From positions 2,184,001 through 2,248,000 of the forward strand of contig NZ_CP047050.1 of assembly GCF_009799805.1 (NCBI RefSeq): 64,000 bases of DNA, written 5' to 3'. Under the pieces are notes generated by a model that was given only the letters and a program-made list of their open reading frames with translations, ran no database searches and had not been told where the DNA came from. A program made the position numbers and the translations under genes. Source of the stretch: Myroides phaeus. Lineage in GTDB: Bacteria > Bacteroidota > Bacteroidia > Flavobacteriales > Flavobacteriaceae. Below, in pieces: positions 7,773 through 17,429 of this stretch. Within the stretch, counting starts at the first letter, position 1. Each line of letters opens with the position of its first letter.

Positions 7773-7858
7773 TAGCTTGATGTCTTAGGAATGGCAATTA
7801 TTAACAACAATATGGGTGTATTGAAAATTAGTAATTAACCAATCAAAAACATAAGAAA

Positions 7859-9202
7859 ATGGGAAAAGAGTATAAAATAGCGGTAATAGGACAAGGGTAT
7901 GTAGGTTTACCATTGGCATTAGCATTTGCTAAGCATTACCCTGTTGTAGGATATGATATCAAGGAAAAAAGAGTTGAAGAATTAAGAAATGGGAAAGACG
8001 AAACCAGAGAGGTTGAGGAAGACCAATTAAAAGTTTCTTTATTTGAATACCAAACATCAGGGGCAATTCGCGGATACCTGCCAACGAATCAATTGAGCGA
8101 TATAGCGGATGCCAATGTGTATATAGTAACAGTACCAACACCAATTAATCAGTTTAATGCACCAGACTTATCTCCCTTAAAAGGAGCGTCTAAGTTAATT
8201 GCATCAGTGATTAAAAAAGGAGACATTGTGATTTACGAATCAACAGTATATCCGGGGTGTACAGAAGAAGAATGTTTGCCAGTAATAGAGCAACACTCCA
8301 CTTTAAAATACAACGAAGATTTCTATGCAGGTTATTCGCCAGAGCGTATCAATCCGGGAGATAAGGTAAACACCTTAGAAACCATTATGAAAGTTACCTC
8401 AGGAAGTACAGAAGCCGTAGCAGAAGAAATCGATCAGTTATACAAAAAGATTATCAAAGCAGGAACGCACAAAGCACCTTCAATGAAAGTAGCAGAGGCG
8501 GCTAAGGTAATTGAGAATGCACAACGCGATGTGAATATCTCTTTTGTAAACGAGTTAGCTTTAATATGCGACCGTTTAGGAATAGACACACAAGACGTAT
8601 TAGAAGCAGCAGGAACCAAGTTTAACTTCTTAAAGTTTAAACCCGGTTTAGTAGGAGGACACTGTATCTCAGTAGATCCGTATTACTTAGCGCATAAAGC
8701 TATTCAGGTAGGGTATTATCCCGATGTTATTTTATCAGGGCGTAGAGTCAATGATGAAATACCTGTGTTTATAGCAAGCAAGGTAGTAAAGATGATGGTT
8801 CAGAAAGGAATAGACGTTAGTAAAGCAAGAGTATTACTGATGGGAATTGCTTTCAAAGAGAATTGTCCAGATACAAGAAATACGAAAGTAGCTAATATCT
8901 ACAAAGAATTAGCAAGCTATGGTATTCAAGTAGATGTTTACGATCCTTGGGTTAGTAAAGAAGAAGTTAAGGCAGAGTATGGGATTGAGGTGATGACGAA
9001 TGTAGCAGAACTATTTAAGAAAAAAAATCAGAATAGTGATCATCGTTTTCCGCCAAGTACAAAAGTTTATAGTGCTGTAATATTAACAACTGCACATGCA
9101 GAGTTTCGTGCTGTAAATATAAGTGATTTAATTACTTCTCCTTCGGTTGTTTACGATACTAAAGGAGTGTTAGTTAGAGAAGATATAGATTGTAGATTAT
9201 AA
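7859..9202 (+). CDS. UDP-N-acetylhexosamine 6-dehydrogenase (WbpA/WbpO/TviB type)
   Basis: The 447-residue enzyme has the three-part UDP-sugar dehydrogenase layout: N-terminal NAD-binding Rossmann motif VIGQGYVGLPLA, VPTPINQFNAPDLSPL and YESTVYPGCTEE, a middle helix with AAKVIENAQRDVNISFVNEL, and catalytic Cys269 in GLVGGHCISVDPYYLAHKA. The C-terminal UDP-binding domain begins near MGIAFKENCPDTRNTKV. It oxidises C6 of a UDP-N-acetylhexosamine twice to the uronic acid; GlcNAc or GalNAc forms cannot be separated by eye. An insertion around NQNSDHRFPPST (about residue 390) is not typical. It is the first gene of the operon, 18 bp before the epimerase. Confidence 0.92.
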   Translation: MGKEYKIAVIGQGYVGLPLALAFAKHYPVVGYDIKEKRVEELRNGKDETREVEEDQLKVSLFEYQTSGAIRGYLPTNQLSDIADANVYIVTVPTPINQFNAPDLSPLKGASKLIASVIKKGDIVIYESTVYPGCTEEECLPVIEQHSTLKYNEDFYAGYSPERINPGDKVNTLETIMKVTSGSTEAVAEEIDQLYKKIIKAGTHKAPSMKVAEAAKVIENAQRDVNISFVNELALICDRLGIDTQDVLEAAGTKFNFLKFKPGLVGGHCISVDPYYLAHKAIQVGYYPDVILSGRRVNDEIPVFIASKVVKMMVQKGIDVSKARVLLMGIAFKENCPDTRNTKVANIYKELASYGIQVDVYDPWVSKEEVKAEYGIEVMTNVAELFKKKNQNSDHRFPPSTKVYSAVILTTAHAEFRAVNISDLITSPSVVYDTKGVLVREDIDCRL

Positions 9203-9220
9203 AGATTTATTTAAAATAAT

Positions 9221-10339
9221 ATGAAAAAGAATTTAATTGTATTTGGTACAAGACCAGAAGCTATAAAAATGGCTCCATTGGTAAAAGAGTTTAAAAAGCA
9301 TAGCGATAAATTTGATACACGAGTTTGTGTTACCGCACAACACCGCGAAATGCTTGATCAAGTTTTAGCGTTTTTTGATATCGTACCCGAATATGATATG
9401 AATTTAATGAAACCTAATCAGAATTTATATTCTCTAACGGGGGATATAATTAACGGTTTGAAAGATGTATTAGAAGATTTTAAACCAGATTATGTTTATG
9501 TACACGGAGATACCACTACTACAATGGCATCGAGTATTGCTGCTTTTTATAGTGGAGCAGAAGTATGTCACGTAGAAGCTGGATTGCGTACGCATAATAA
9601 ACGTGCTCCTTTTCCAGAGGAAATCAACAGACAGATTACAGGTAGAGTAACAGATTATCACTTTGCACCAACTGAAGCTTCTCGTGCTAATCTACTTCGT
9701 GAAAATATTGCAGAAAAAGATATTTTAATTACAGGAAATACTGTAATTGATGCACTATTAGAAAGTGTAGAGCGCGTTGAAGATTTACAAAATGAAGAAA
9801 TCGACAATTTAAAAACAATTGTAGATCCCAATAAGAAGTTGATTTTAGTAACAGGACACAGAAGAGAGAATCATGGAGATGGTTTTATTCGCATTTGTGA
9901 GGCCTTAAAAGAAATAGCTTTAACACATAAAGATGCACAAATTATCTATCCTGTACATTTGAATCCAAATGTAAAAGGACCTGTATATGAGATTTTATCA
10001 GGAATTGATAATATTCAATTAATCTCACCTTTGGCTTACCCATCATTTGTATGGTTAATGAACCAAAGTTTTATGATTATTACCGATAGTGGAGGAGTAC
10101 AAGAAGAAGCGCCAAGTTTAGGGAAACCTGTATTGGTTATGCGTGATACTACTGAACGTCCAGAAGCTGTAGAAGCTGGAACAGTTATTTTAGTAGGAAC
10201 GGATAAAGCTAAGATTGTAAACGAAGCGAATAGCTTGTTAACAGATGAAAAGCGCTATCAAGCGATGTCAGCTTTACACAATCCTTATGGAGATGGAAAA
10301 GCGTGTGAGCGCATTGTAGAATTTATAGCTAAATTATAA
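9221..10339 (+). CDS. wecB: UDP-N-acetylglucosamine 2-epimerase (non-hydrolysing)
   Basis: The 372-residue protein shows the WecB/MnaA signatures: [15 protein letters not shown] at the N-terminus, [46 protein letters not shown], and the UDP-binding [19 protein letters not shown]. It interconverts UDP-GlcNAc and UDP-ManNAc in the cytoplasm. The next gene oxidises UDP-ManNAc, so the pair makes UDP-ManNAcA for the repeat unit. Length and all motifs are normal for the family. Confidence 0.95.
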   Translation: MKKNLIVFGTRPEAIKMAPLVKEFKKHSDKFDTRVCVTAQHREMLDQVLAFFDIVPEYDMNLMKPNQNLYSLTGDIINGLKDVLEDFKPDYVYVHGDTTTTMASSIAAFYSGAEVCHVEAGLRTHNKRAPFPEEINRQITGRVTDYHFAPTEASRANLLRENIAEKDILITGNTVIDALLESVERVEDLQNEEIDNLKTIVDPNKKLILVTGHRRENHGDGFIRICEALKEIALTHKDAQIIYPVHLNPNVKGPVYEILSGIDNIQLISPLAYPSFVWLMNQSFMIITDSGGVQEEAPSLGKPVLVMRDTTERPEAVEAGTVILVGTDKAKIVNEANSLLTDEKRYQAMSALHNPYGDGKACERIVEFIAKL

Positions 10340-10342
10340 CAG

Positions 10343-10362
10343 ACGCAATTCATTGCGTTTTT
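10343..10362 (+). terminator. Small hairpin plus T-run inside the operon
   Basis: ACGCAAT (10343-10349) pairs with ATTGCGT (10352-10358) around TC, followed by T to 10362. It lies in the 58-bp gap between wecB and wecC. The 2-nt loop is tight, so it may be weak; it could lower downstream expression. It resembles the AGACGCAA hairpin at 28579-28598. Confidence 0.45.
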
Positions 10363-10397
10363 AAGAAAAAATACAACAAAACAAGATTTATATACAA

Positions 10398-11609
10398 ATG
10401 AAAAATACACAAGTAGTAACAATTGGTTTAGGGTACATCGGATTGCCAACTTCAGCATTAATTGCACAAAATAAAATAGGAGTTCACGGAGTTGATATTT
10501 CACAACACGTTGTGGATACAATTAACGCAGGTAAAATTCACATTGTAGAACCAGATTTAGATAAGGCAGTGGCTCAGGCTGTAGCAGAAGGTTATTTAAA
10601 AGCGGCAACTACACCAATTGAAGCCAATACATATTTAGTTGTAGTTCCAACTCCTTTCAAAGGAAATCACGAACCAGATATTTCTTATGTAAAAGCAGCT
10701 ACTACAGCTATTATGCCTTTGTTAAAAGAAGGTGATTTGTATATTATAGAATCTACTTCTCCTGTTGGAACAACTGAGAAAATGATGGAATACATTTTTA
10801 CAGAAAGACCAGAATTAGAAGGAAAAATATATTTAGCATATTGTCCTGAGCGTGTATTACCAGGAAATGTAATGCACGAATTAGTTCACAATGACCGAGT
10901 AATTGGTGGGGTGAATGAAGAATCTACTCAAAAAGCAATTGCTTTTTACAGTCAATTTGTACAAGGAACATTACACCCAACAAATGCACGTACAGCTGAG
11001 ATGTGTAAATTAACAGAAAACTCTTCTCGTGACGTTCAAATTGCCTTTGCAAATGAGTTGTCATTAATTTGTGATAAAGCGGGTATTAATGTTTGGGAAT
11101 TAATAGAATTAGCCAATAAACATCCACGTGTAAATATTTTACAACCAGGATGTGGGGTAGGAGGACATTGTATTGCAGTAGATCCATATTTTATTGTTTC
11201 TGAATTCCCTATGGAATCTCGTATTATCGCACAAGCAAGAGAGATAAATAACTATAAGTCATTCTGGTGTGCTGAAAAAGTAAAAACAACTCGTTTAGAG
11301 TTTGAATTGAAAAACGGTCGCCAACCTGTGATTGCAATTATGGGATTAGCATTTAAACCGAATATCGACGATTTACGTGAGTCTCCGGCTATTCATATTG
11401 CTGAGCGTGTATTACAAGATTCTGGAGATGCAGATATGTATATTGTAGAGCCTAATGTACACGAACACAAAGTGTTTAAATTAACAGATTATAAAGTAGC
11501 CGTTGAAAAAGCGGATATTATTGTATTCTTAGTGGCTCATAATGAGTTTAAAGCTTTAGAAATAGCAAGTGATAAAGTAGTATTAGATTTTTGTGGTATT
11601 AATAAATAA
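10398..11609 (+). CDS. wecC: UDP-N-acetyl-D-mannosamine dehydrogenase
   Basis: This 403-residue enzyme belongs to the UDP-sugar dehydrogenase family in its WecC branch: TIGLGYIGLPTSALIA, VVVPTPFKGNHEPDISYV, IESTSPVGTTEKM, YCPERVLPGNVMHELVHNDR, TENSSRDVQIAFANELSLI and catalytic Cys258 in PGCGVGGHCIAVDPYFIV. The 'GCGVGGHCIAVDP' form separates it from the WbpA-like enzyme at 7859. It turns UDP-ManNAc made by WecB into UDP-ManNAcA. It is followed after 6 bp by the flippase gene. Confidence 0.95.
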   Translation: MKNTQVVTIGLGYIGLPTSALIAQNKIGVHGVDISQHVVDTINAGKIHIVEPDLDKAVAQAVAEGYLKAATTPIEANTYLVVVPTPFKGNHEPDISYVKAATTAIMPLLKEGDLYIIESTSPVGTTEKMMEYIFTERPELEGKIYLAYCPERVLPGNVMHELVHNDRVIGGVNEESTQKAIAFYSQFVQGTLHPTNARTAEMCKLTENSSRDVQIAFANELSLICDKAGINVWELIELANKHPRVNILQPGCGVGGHCIAVDPYFIVSEFPMESRIIAQAREINNYKSFWCAEKVKTTRLEFELKNGRQPVIAIMGLAFKPNIDDLRESPAIHIAERVLQDSGDADMYIVEPNVHEHKVFKLTDYKVAVEKADIIVFLVAHNEFKALEIASDKVVLDFCGINK

Positions 11610-11615
11610 GGTTTT

Positions 11616-13055
11616 ATGTCTCTAAGGAATAAAACTATAAATGGTGTTATTTGGAGCGCTATTCAAAGTATTGGAACTAAAATTATCCAATTATTAATTA
11701 CAATAATTATAGCTAGGGTATTAATGCCAGAAGACTATGGTCTAGTTGGTATGTTGTTTATATTTATTGCATTAGGGAATGTAATTATTGATGCAGGATT
11801 TAGCCAAGCTTTAATTAGAAAAGAAAATGTTTCAGAAATAGAGTATAGTTCTGTATTTTATTTTAATGTTATAATGGGGCTTTTTATATATATAGTATTG
11901 TATTTTTTTGCCCCTTTGATTGCAGATTTCTATAATGAGCCGATATTATTAGATATTTCGAGACTGTCATTTTTGATATTTCCAATATCGGCTTGTGGTG
12001 TAGTCCAATATACAAAATTATCTAGAGAAATAAATTTTAAGTTGCTTGCCAAGATTTCTTTATTAGCAACTTTTATTTCAGGGTTTCTCGGAATAGTTAT
12101 GGCGTATTTAGATCAAGGAGTTTGGTCATTAGTATGGCAATCTCTTGTATTCAGTATAATACAAGTAGCACTTTATTGGTGGTATAGTAAATGGAAACCT
12201 TTATTTGTTTTTTCTTTAAAACCAATATCTAATTTAATTAGTTTTAGTTTAAGTTTATTAAGTACAAATGTTTTAATTGTTGTATTTAACAACCTTTATA
12301 CTCTTATAATAGGTAAGGTGTATAATGTTGATACAGTAGGTTATTATAATCAAGCCAAACGTTTTGAAGAAATTCCTACACAGACATTAACTACTATTAT
12401 TCAAAAAGTTAGTTTTCCAATATTGTCACAATTACAAAGCGATGATGTAAAGTTAAAGAGTGGTTATAGAAAAGTTATCAACATGGCTGTTTATTTAAAT
12501 TTTCCTTTAATGATTATGTTAATAGTTGTTGCGGAGGATTTGTTTACTGTTTTGTTAGGAGCAAAATGGATACTTGCAGTTCCTTATTTTCAATTGCTTT
12601 GTTTACATGGAGTTTTTTTTCCTTTGCATTCGATTAATGTGAATATTTTGAAGGTGAAGAATCGTGGAAAGAAATTATTATCATTAGAGATTGTAAGAAG
12701 ATTATTAATGATTATTGCAATTGTATTAACTTTGCCATTAGGAGTATATTGGTTATTAGTTGGCCATGTAATAGCTTCTTTAATCTCGATTATAATAAAT
12801 ATGTATTATTGTGGTAAAGAAATTAGTTTTAGTTTAATACAACAGTTTAAAGATGTATTGCCTACATTAATTCTATCAATTGTTTGTGGTCTTATTGTGT
12901 ATACAGTACATTTTTTAAATATCGAAGTAAGTGTATATATTAAATTAATTTTTCAAATTGCTTCAGGAGCTTTTCTATATTTGATGTTTAGTATATTTTT
13001 TAAGATTGAGTCTTATAGAGAATTAATTAAAATTGTAAAAAGTAAAATAAAATGA
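11616..13055 (+). CDS. wzx: Lipid-linked oligosaccharide flippase, Wzx/PST family
   Basis: The 479-residue integral membrane protein has about 12-14 hydrophobic helices. The N-terminal pattern LRNKTINGVIWSAIQSIGTK followed by IIARVLMPEDYGLVGMLFIF and DAGFSQALIRKENV is typical of polysaccharide export flippases of the MOP superfamily (WzxC-like). It should move undecaprenyl-diphosphate-linked repeat units to the periplasmic face for Wzy. Its stop overlaps the next start by 4 bp, implying translational coupling. Base composition is markedly more AT-rich from here to about 20.7 kb than in the precursor genes before it. Confidence 0.9.
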   Translation: MSLRNKTINGVIWSAIQSIGTKIIQLLITIIIARVLMPEDYGLVGMLFIFIALGNVIIDAGFSQALIRKENVSEIEYSSVFYFNVIMGLFIYIVLYFFAPLIADFYNEPILLDISRLSFLIFPISACGVVQYTKLSREINFKLLAKISLLATFISGFLGIVMAYLDQGVWSLVWQSLVFSIIQVALYWWYSKWKPLFVFSLKPISNLISFSLSLLSTNVLIVVFNNLYTLIIGKVYNVDTVGYYNQAKRFEEIPTQTLTTIIQKVSFPILSQLQSDDVKLKSGYRKVINMAVYLNFPLMIMLIVVAEDLFTVLLGAKWILAVPYFQLLCLHGVFFPLHSINVNILKVKNRGKKLLSLEIVRRLLMIIAIVLTLPLGVYWLLVGHVIASLISIIINMYYCGKEISFSLIQQFKDVLPTLILSIVCGLIVYTVHFLNIEVSVYIKLIFQIASGAFLYLMFSIFFKIESYRELIKIVKSKIK

Positions 13056-14215
13056 CAAAAAAAATAGCGATATTGACATTTTTTAAATCTGGAAATTTTG
13101 GAGGAGAACTACAAGCTTATGCTTTACAAAAAGTATTGAGGGAAAGTGGATATAATGTCGAGGTTTTACACCAGTTAAGACCAAATAATAAGGAGTTTAT
13201 TGATACAGGAAATTATAAACCTATTTATTCTCCACAGGATAAAAAAACTAAAAGTTCAAGGATTAAAGGAAAGATTGTTGCTAATGTAACTAAAATTTAC
13301 AATGGACTTTTTGGTAAAAATGCTCGTGTGCGTGCTAAAAGATTTGATGAGTTCGAGAGAACACATATAAATTTGACTCCTAAAGTTTTCTATTCATTTG
13401 ATGATTTATATAATTCTAATTTAGATTATGATATTTATGTAGTTGGAAGTGATCAAGTATGGAATTTTGAATATATATTTTCACCAGAACCATATTTTTT
13501 AACTTTTGCTCAAAGTGGAGCTAAAAGAGTATCTTATGCAGCGAGTATTGGTCACTCTGAATTGCCTGAAGAAATAAAACCTTTCTATAAAAAGTGGATA
13601 GATCAATTTGACAGTATTTCTTTAAGAGAACAACAAGGAGTGGATATAGTGAAAAGTATTAGTGATAAAGAAGCTATTACTGTTTTGGATCCTACTTTAT
13701 TAATAAAAAAGGCTGAATGGGTTAAGTATTTAGGAGTGGACAATTTAGATAAAAATGAAAAGTATTTGCTAATTTATACTTTAGTGGAATCTAAGTATGT
13801 ATTTGAAAAAGCTTTTGAAATTGCTAAACATTTAAATTTAAAGATTAAAAGGGTTGTTCCTAGATCTTGGACTAGGGAAGTATACAGTAATGTAGAAAAT
13901 ATTTTTGATGCAGGACCTATAGAATTTATTGAATTGTTTGCTAATGCTTCATTTGTGTTAACAAATTCGTTTCATGGTACAGCTTTTTCAGTTAATTTCA
14001 ATATTCCTTTTTATTCAATACCTAAAAAAACTAAAAAAACAAATAGTAGATTTATCAACTTATTAAAATTAGTAGGATTAAGTGATAGAATAGTTTACGA
14101 TGGAGAGAATAGAGATGTATTAAATTCTATAGAAGTTGATTTTAGTAAAGCTAATCAAAAGTTAGATGAAGAAAGAGTTAAATCATTAGAGTTTCTTTAT
14201 AAATCAATAAATTAG
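13052..14215 (+). CDS. Polysaccharide pyruvyl transferase family protein
   Basis: The 387-residue protein opens with AILTFFKSGNFGGELQAYAL (the 'GN.G..LQ' start of the PS_pyruv_trans family), then DYDIYVVGSDQVWN, KRVSYAASIGH, ISLREQQGVDIVK, VLDPTLLIKKAEW and VLTNSFHGTAFSVNFNIPFY near the C-terminus. These are the conserved family blocks. Members add pyruvate ketals from phosphoenolpyruvate to sugars, which adds a negative charge; the acceptor is unknown. Some family members may do other chemistry, so the exact reaction is not certain. Confidence 0.88.
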   Translation: MTKKIAILTFFKSGNFGGELQAYALQKVLRESGYNVEVLHQLRPNNKEFIDTGNYKPIYSPQDKKTKSSRIKGKIVANVTKIYNGLFGKNARVRAKRFDEFERTHINLTPKVFYSFDDLYNSNLDYDIYVVGSDQVWNFEYIFSPEPYFLTFAQSGAKRVSYAASIGHSELPEEIKPFYKKWIDQFDSISLREQQGVDIVKSISDKEAITVLDPTLLIKKAEWVKYLGVDNLDKNEKYLLIYTLVESKYVFEKAFEIAKHLNLKIKRVVPRSWTREVYSNVENIFDAGPIEFIELFANASFVLTNSFHGTAFSVNFNIPFYSIPKKTKKTNSRFINLLKLVGLSDRIVYDGENRDVLNSIEVDFSKANQKLDEERVKSLEFLYKSIN

Positions 14216-14226
14216 TATTTATTTTA

Positions 14227-15441
14227 ATGTATAAAAAAATCAATTGTTCGATAAGTAAAAAGTACTTATTTATCTATTATTTATTTACTTTTTTAGGGTT
14301 TTACGCATCTATTTTATTATTTGCTAGTTTTGCAAGTTTAGAGACTTCTAGATTATTAACAATACCTATTCGTTTAGTTTTAGCTTTTACATTAATTGTA
14401 CTTTTTCTTAAAAATATTAGGCAATTGCATTTTTCCAAAATGCAATTGTCTTTTCTTGTTTTTTCAATATTTTATATTATACGAATTCTTATAGATTATA
14501 GTAACGAAGTTTATTACTATACAAGTTATCCTATTGTTTTAGGTTATTTTATTTCATTTTCATTTTTACCATTTATTATATTAAGTAGCATAAAAATTAC
14601 TAAAAATGATTTAGATTATATTTTTAATGCTTTTTTAATTGGAGGAATAGCTTTCTCTATCTTATGTTTAGTTTATTATGGTAAATTTATTGGACAAGTA
14701 AGTAGGTTAAGTTCAACTACTGCTGATGAGGATACTTTGTCTCCTTTAGCATTATCATATTGTTCTTCGTTAATAATTGGAGTTTTTTCATTTTATCTTT
14801 TGCACAATAGTGTGGAATGGAAAAAGAAATTTATTATGATTTCATGTATCTTGTTATCTTTTGTTCCTTTTTTCTTAGGAGCTTCGCGAGGATCTTTGAT
14901 GACTTTAATAGGAGTTTTTATATTTTATATTTTAGTAGGAAAAGGTGCTAAGTTTTTTTTAAAATCATTAGTTATTTTAGTTTTCTTCGTTGTTGGTATA
15001 GTTTTTTTAGATAATTATTTAGGGAGTGGTTTATTGGATAGATTTTTAAGTACTTCTGAACAGATCGATTCAGGCGCAAGTGGTGCAATTAGAATAGTAA
15101 TTTGGGAAAATGCTTTTAATCAGTTTTTAGACAATCCTTTTTTTGGTGATAGTTTACGCGTAGTTGGTTGGAGAGGATACGCTCATAATTTATTTATTGA
15201 AGTTTTACAGACTACCGGATTATTTGGGTTTATACCATTATTTATTTTGATTTATTATGTCTTTAAAGTTTGCTTTTATATAGGGAAAAATAATAAAGAG
15301 TATTTTTGGGTAGTAGCTATATTTATTCAAAGTTTTGTTCAACAGCTATTTTCGGGGGCTATTTATACAGCTTCTTGGATGTGGAGTAGTATGGGCTTAG
15401 TATTAGTTTTATATTCGTTTTTAAAGAAAGATGTAAGATGA
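14227..15441 (+). CDS. wzy: O-antigen/capsule polymerase, Wzy-like
   Basis: The 404-residue protein is very hydrophobic with about 10-12 predicted membrane helices and a periplasmic loop near residues 275-325 containing GAIRIVIWENAFNQFLDNPF and GWRGYAHNLFIEVLQTTGLFG. The 'R..iW..a...f...p.fG...' and 'aHN.fie.l...G..G' patterns are those of Wzy_C/WaaL-type proteins. As the only such protein in the operon it is the likely polymerase linking repeat units. Wzy proteins vary greatly in sequence, so the call depends on topology and context. Its stop overlaps the next start by 4 bp. Confidence 0.82.
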   Translation: MYKKINCSISKKYLFIYYLFTFLGFYASILLFASFASLETSRLLTIPIRLVLAFTLIVLFLKNIRQLHFSKMQLSFLVFSIFYIIRILIDYSNEVYYYTSYPIVLGYFISFSFLPFIILSSIKITKNDLDYIFNAFLIGGIAFSILCLVYYGKFIGQVSRLSSTTADEDTLSPLALSYCSSLIIGVFSFYLLHNSVEWKKKFIMISCILLSFVPFFLGASRGSLMTLIGVFIFYILVGKGAKFFLKSLVILVFFVVGIVFLDNYLGSGLLDRFLSTSEQIDSGASGAIRIVIWENAFNQFLDNPFFGDSLRVVGWRGYAHNLFIEVLQTTGLFGFIPLFILIYYVFKVCFYIGKNNKEYFWVVAIFIQSFVQQLFSGAIYTASWMWSSMGLVLVLYSFLKKDVR

Positions 15442-16253
15442 GATATATAGTGTTTTTCTTTATTTTGACAAGTAGTATATGTTATAGTCAAAGTGAAAAA
15501 GAAATTTTTATTAGATATAATTTGTATAATACAGAGGAGAGAGTGTCTTTTTCTCAAAAGGATTATCAAAATTACTTTCTTTTAACGCCAGGATATTTTT
15601 TATACAAAAACAGTATAGACTTAAAAGTATTATCCAAAACGATTGAGGCTTGGTTCCCAGACAAAAGGGATAATAGTTATTTAGTAATTGATTGGGAGCG
15701 AGATTATTTTAAAAACTTAAAGAAGGGTAGAAATACAAAGGATTTTAAGAAGTCAGAAAAAGCTTTTATGTATTTAATTAAGCTTATAAAAGATTTGAGA
15801 CCTAATTTAAAGATAGGTATTTACGGTATTCCTTTTAGATTTAATTATAGTTTTCAAGAAATTGATGATTTAGAAAAATTTACGACGCTATTATTAGAAT
15901 GTGATTTTATTGCTCCTTCATTATATTTGTCTTTTTTAAATGTAAATAGCAATAAAAAGTTTTTAGAAAATAATTTAGAACAGACTTTTAAATTAGCCTC
16001 GAAATTGAAAAAACCAGTTATTCCTTTTTTTTGGTATATGCATGTTAATCAGAATAATACTGTAATAGTTGATAAAGACAATATGGATTTATATTTAAAC
16101 TACATCTATAGTTATAAATATTTAGAAAAAGAATCTGTATTTGGATTGTTTTGGTGGGATGCAGCTAGTATTTCGCATATTATCCATAGTAAAAGCGCTC
16201 AAGAAAAAAATATTTTAGAGAGAATAGATATTTTGAAATATTATAATTTTTAA
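15438..16253 (+). CDS. Secreted hyaluronidase-fold (GH56-like) protein in the polysaccharide operon
   Basis: The 271-residue protein has a short signal peptide (MRYIVFFFILTSSICYSQ). Its core resembles GH56 hyaluronidases: YLVIDWERDYF (residues 81-91) matches the bee-venom enzyme pattern 'VIDFERWRP', where the acidic pair D-x-E contains the catalytic Glu (here Asp85 and Glu87). It is followed by PNLKIGIYGIPFRFNYSF (compare 'G.YGFP.C.N'), DFIAPSLYLSFLN and KPVIPFFWYMHVN. The fold assignment is by motif only. Translationally coupled to the polymerase, it may cut or edit the product in the periplasm or on the surface. A non-hydrolytic role is possible. Confidence 0.6.
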   Translation: MRYIVFFFILTSSICYSQSEKEIFIRYNLYNTEERVSFSQKDYQNYFLLTPGYFLYKNSIDLKVLSKTIEAWFPDKRDNSYLVIDWERDYFKNLKKGRNTKDFKKSEKAFMYLIKLIKDLRPNLKIGIYGIPFRFNYSFQEIDDLEKFTTLLLECDFIAPSLYLSFLNVNSNKKFLENNLEQTFKLASKLKKPVIPFFWYMHVNQNNTVIVDKDNMDLYLNYIYSYKYLEKESVFGLFWWDAASISHIIHSKSAQEKNILERIDILKYYNF

Positions 16254-16268
16254 TAATCAATAATTTAA

Positions 16269-17429
16269 ATGAAAGTTAGTCATATTATAAAATCACCTTC
16301 TTATGATAGCGATGGGAGATTGCAAAAATGGATTCGTGGGTTTAGTAAAGTAAATATAAAATCTAATGTGTATATAATTGAGGATTCTAACACTAAGAGT
16401 ATTGAAAAGTTAGGTGATACAATTCTTGTTAAAGATAATCTTTGGTTTAGAAATTTTTTTAAACAAAGGAAAGGTTATCTTTTTAAGTCCTTAGAATATA
16501 TGGTTAAAGTAAAGCGTTTTATTTCAAAATATAAGTCTGATATAATTGTTTTCCATGATGTGCAACAATATTTAAATTTACTTGTATATTGTTTGTTTTT
16601 TAAAACTAAAAAGTGCTTTGTTATTTGGGATTTACATGAATTACCACATTCATTTATTTTTAGGACTATGTTTACTAAAAAACTTTTAAAGTATGTCTTG
16701 GAGAGTGTTGATTTAGTTATTTATACAAATGATGAGAGAAAGGAATATTTAAGATCAAAATTGAATTATAGTGAAAAAGATTTTAAAGTTTTAAATAATT
16801 ATCCTGATTTAGATTTTTTGGAAGAAAAGAAAAATTCTTTTCCTATCGAGTTGTTTGGTTTAAGAAAAAACATACCATATATTTTATGGTTAGGGGGAGC
16901 ACTGAAAGGAAGAAACTTTGGATTCTTTATAGAAGCATATAGAAAAGTTAGCGATAGATATAATTTAGTTGTTTTAGGGAAAGTTGAAAAAGAGTTTAAT
17001 AATCTTATTGAGGAGGGAATACAGAGTAAGAAAATTTATAATTCGTTTGTTAAACAAGAAGAATTAATTAAGTTTATTGACAATGCTTGTTTTTCTGTGG
17101 TGCTTTATAATGATCGTAAGCCCAATAGTTTTTATTGTGAACCCAATCGACTGTATCAATTGATTTATAGAAAAGTTCCTGTTATAGTTGGAAATAATCC
17201 TACTATGAAAAATATTGTAGAGAAATTGGATGTAGGTTTGGTTTTGTCAGATGATGGTTCTTCAATAGAGAATATTGTAGAATTGATGAATGATATTAAC
17301 ACTGATAAATTAAAGGAAAATTTAGAAAATTTAGAAATTAAAGATGTTTTTTCTTGGGAGAAACAATTTAATGAAATTTTAAGATCGATATATAACAATG
17401 AAAATATTATTAATTCATCAGTACTTTAA
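16269..17429 (+). CDS. Glycosyltransferase, GT-B fold (GT4-like)
   Basis: The 386-residue protein has a two-domain GT-B look: N-terminal HIIKSPSYDSDGRLQKWIRG, VIWDLHELPHSF in mid-domain, then the nucleotide-sugar-binding half with YILWLGGALKGRNFGFFIEA, SVVLYNDRKPNSFYCEPNRL and VPVIVGNNPTMKNIV. The late E in the 'CEPNRLYQ' block fits the EX7E-type donor site of GT4 enzymes. Donor and acceptor are unknown. It overlaps the next gene by 32 bp. Confidence 0.8.
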   Translation: MKVSHIIKSPSYDSDGRLQKWIRGFSKVNIKSNVYIIEDSNTKSIEKLGDTILVKDNLWFRNFFKQRKGYLFKSLEYMVKVKRFISKYKSDIIVFHDVQQYLNLLVYCLFFKTKKCFVIWDLHELPHSFIFRTMFTKKLLKYVLESVDLVIYTNDERKEYLRSKLNYSEKDFKVLNNYPDLDFLEEKKNSFPIELFGLRKNIPYILWLGGALKGRNFGFFIEAYRKVSDRYNLVVLGKVEKEFNNLIEEGIQSKKIYNSFVKQEELIKFIDNACFSVVLYNDRKPNSFYCEPNRLYQLIYRKVPVIVGNNPTMKNIVEKLDVGLVLSDDGSSIENIVELMNDINTDKLKENLENLEIKDVFSWEKQFNEILRSIYNNENIINSSVL

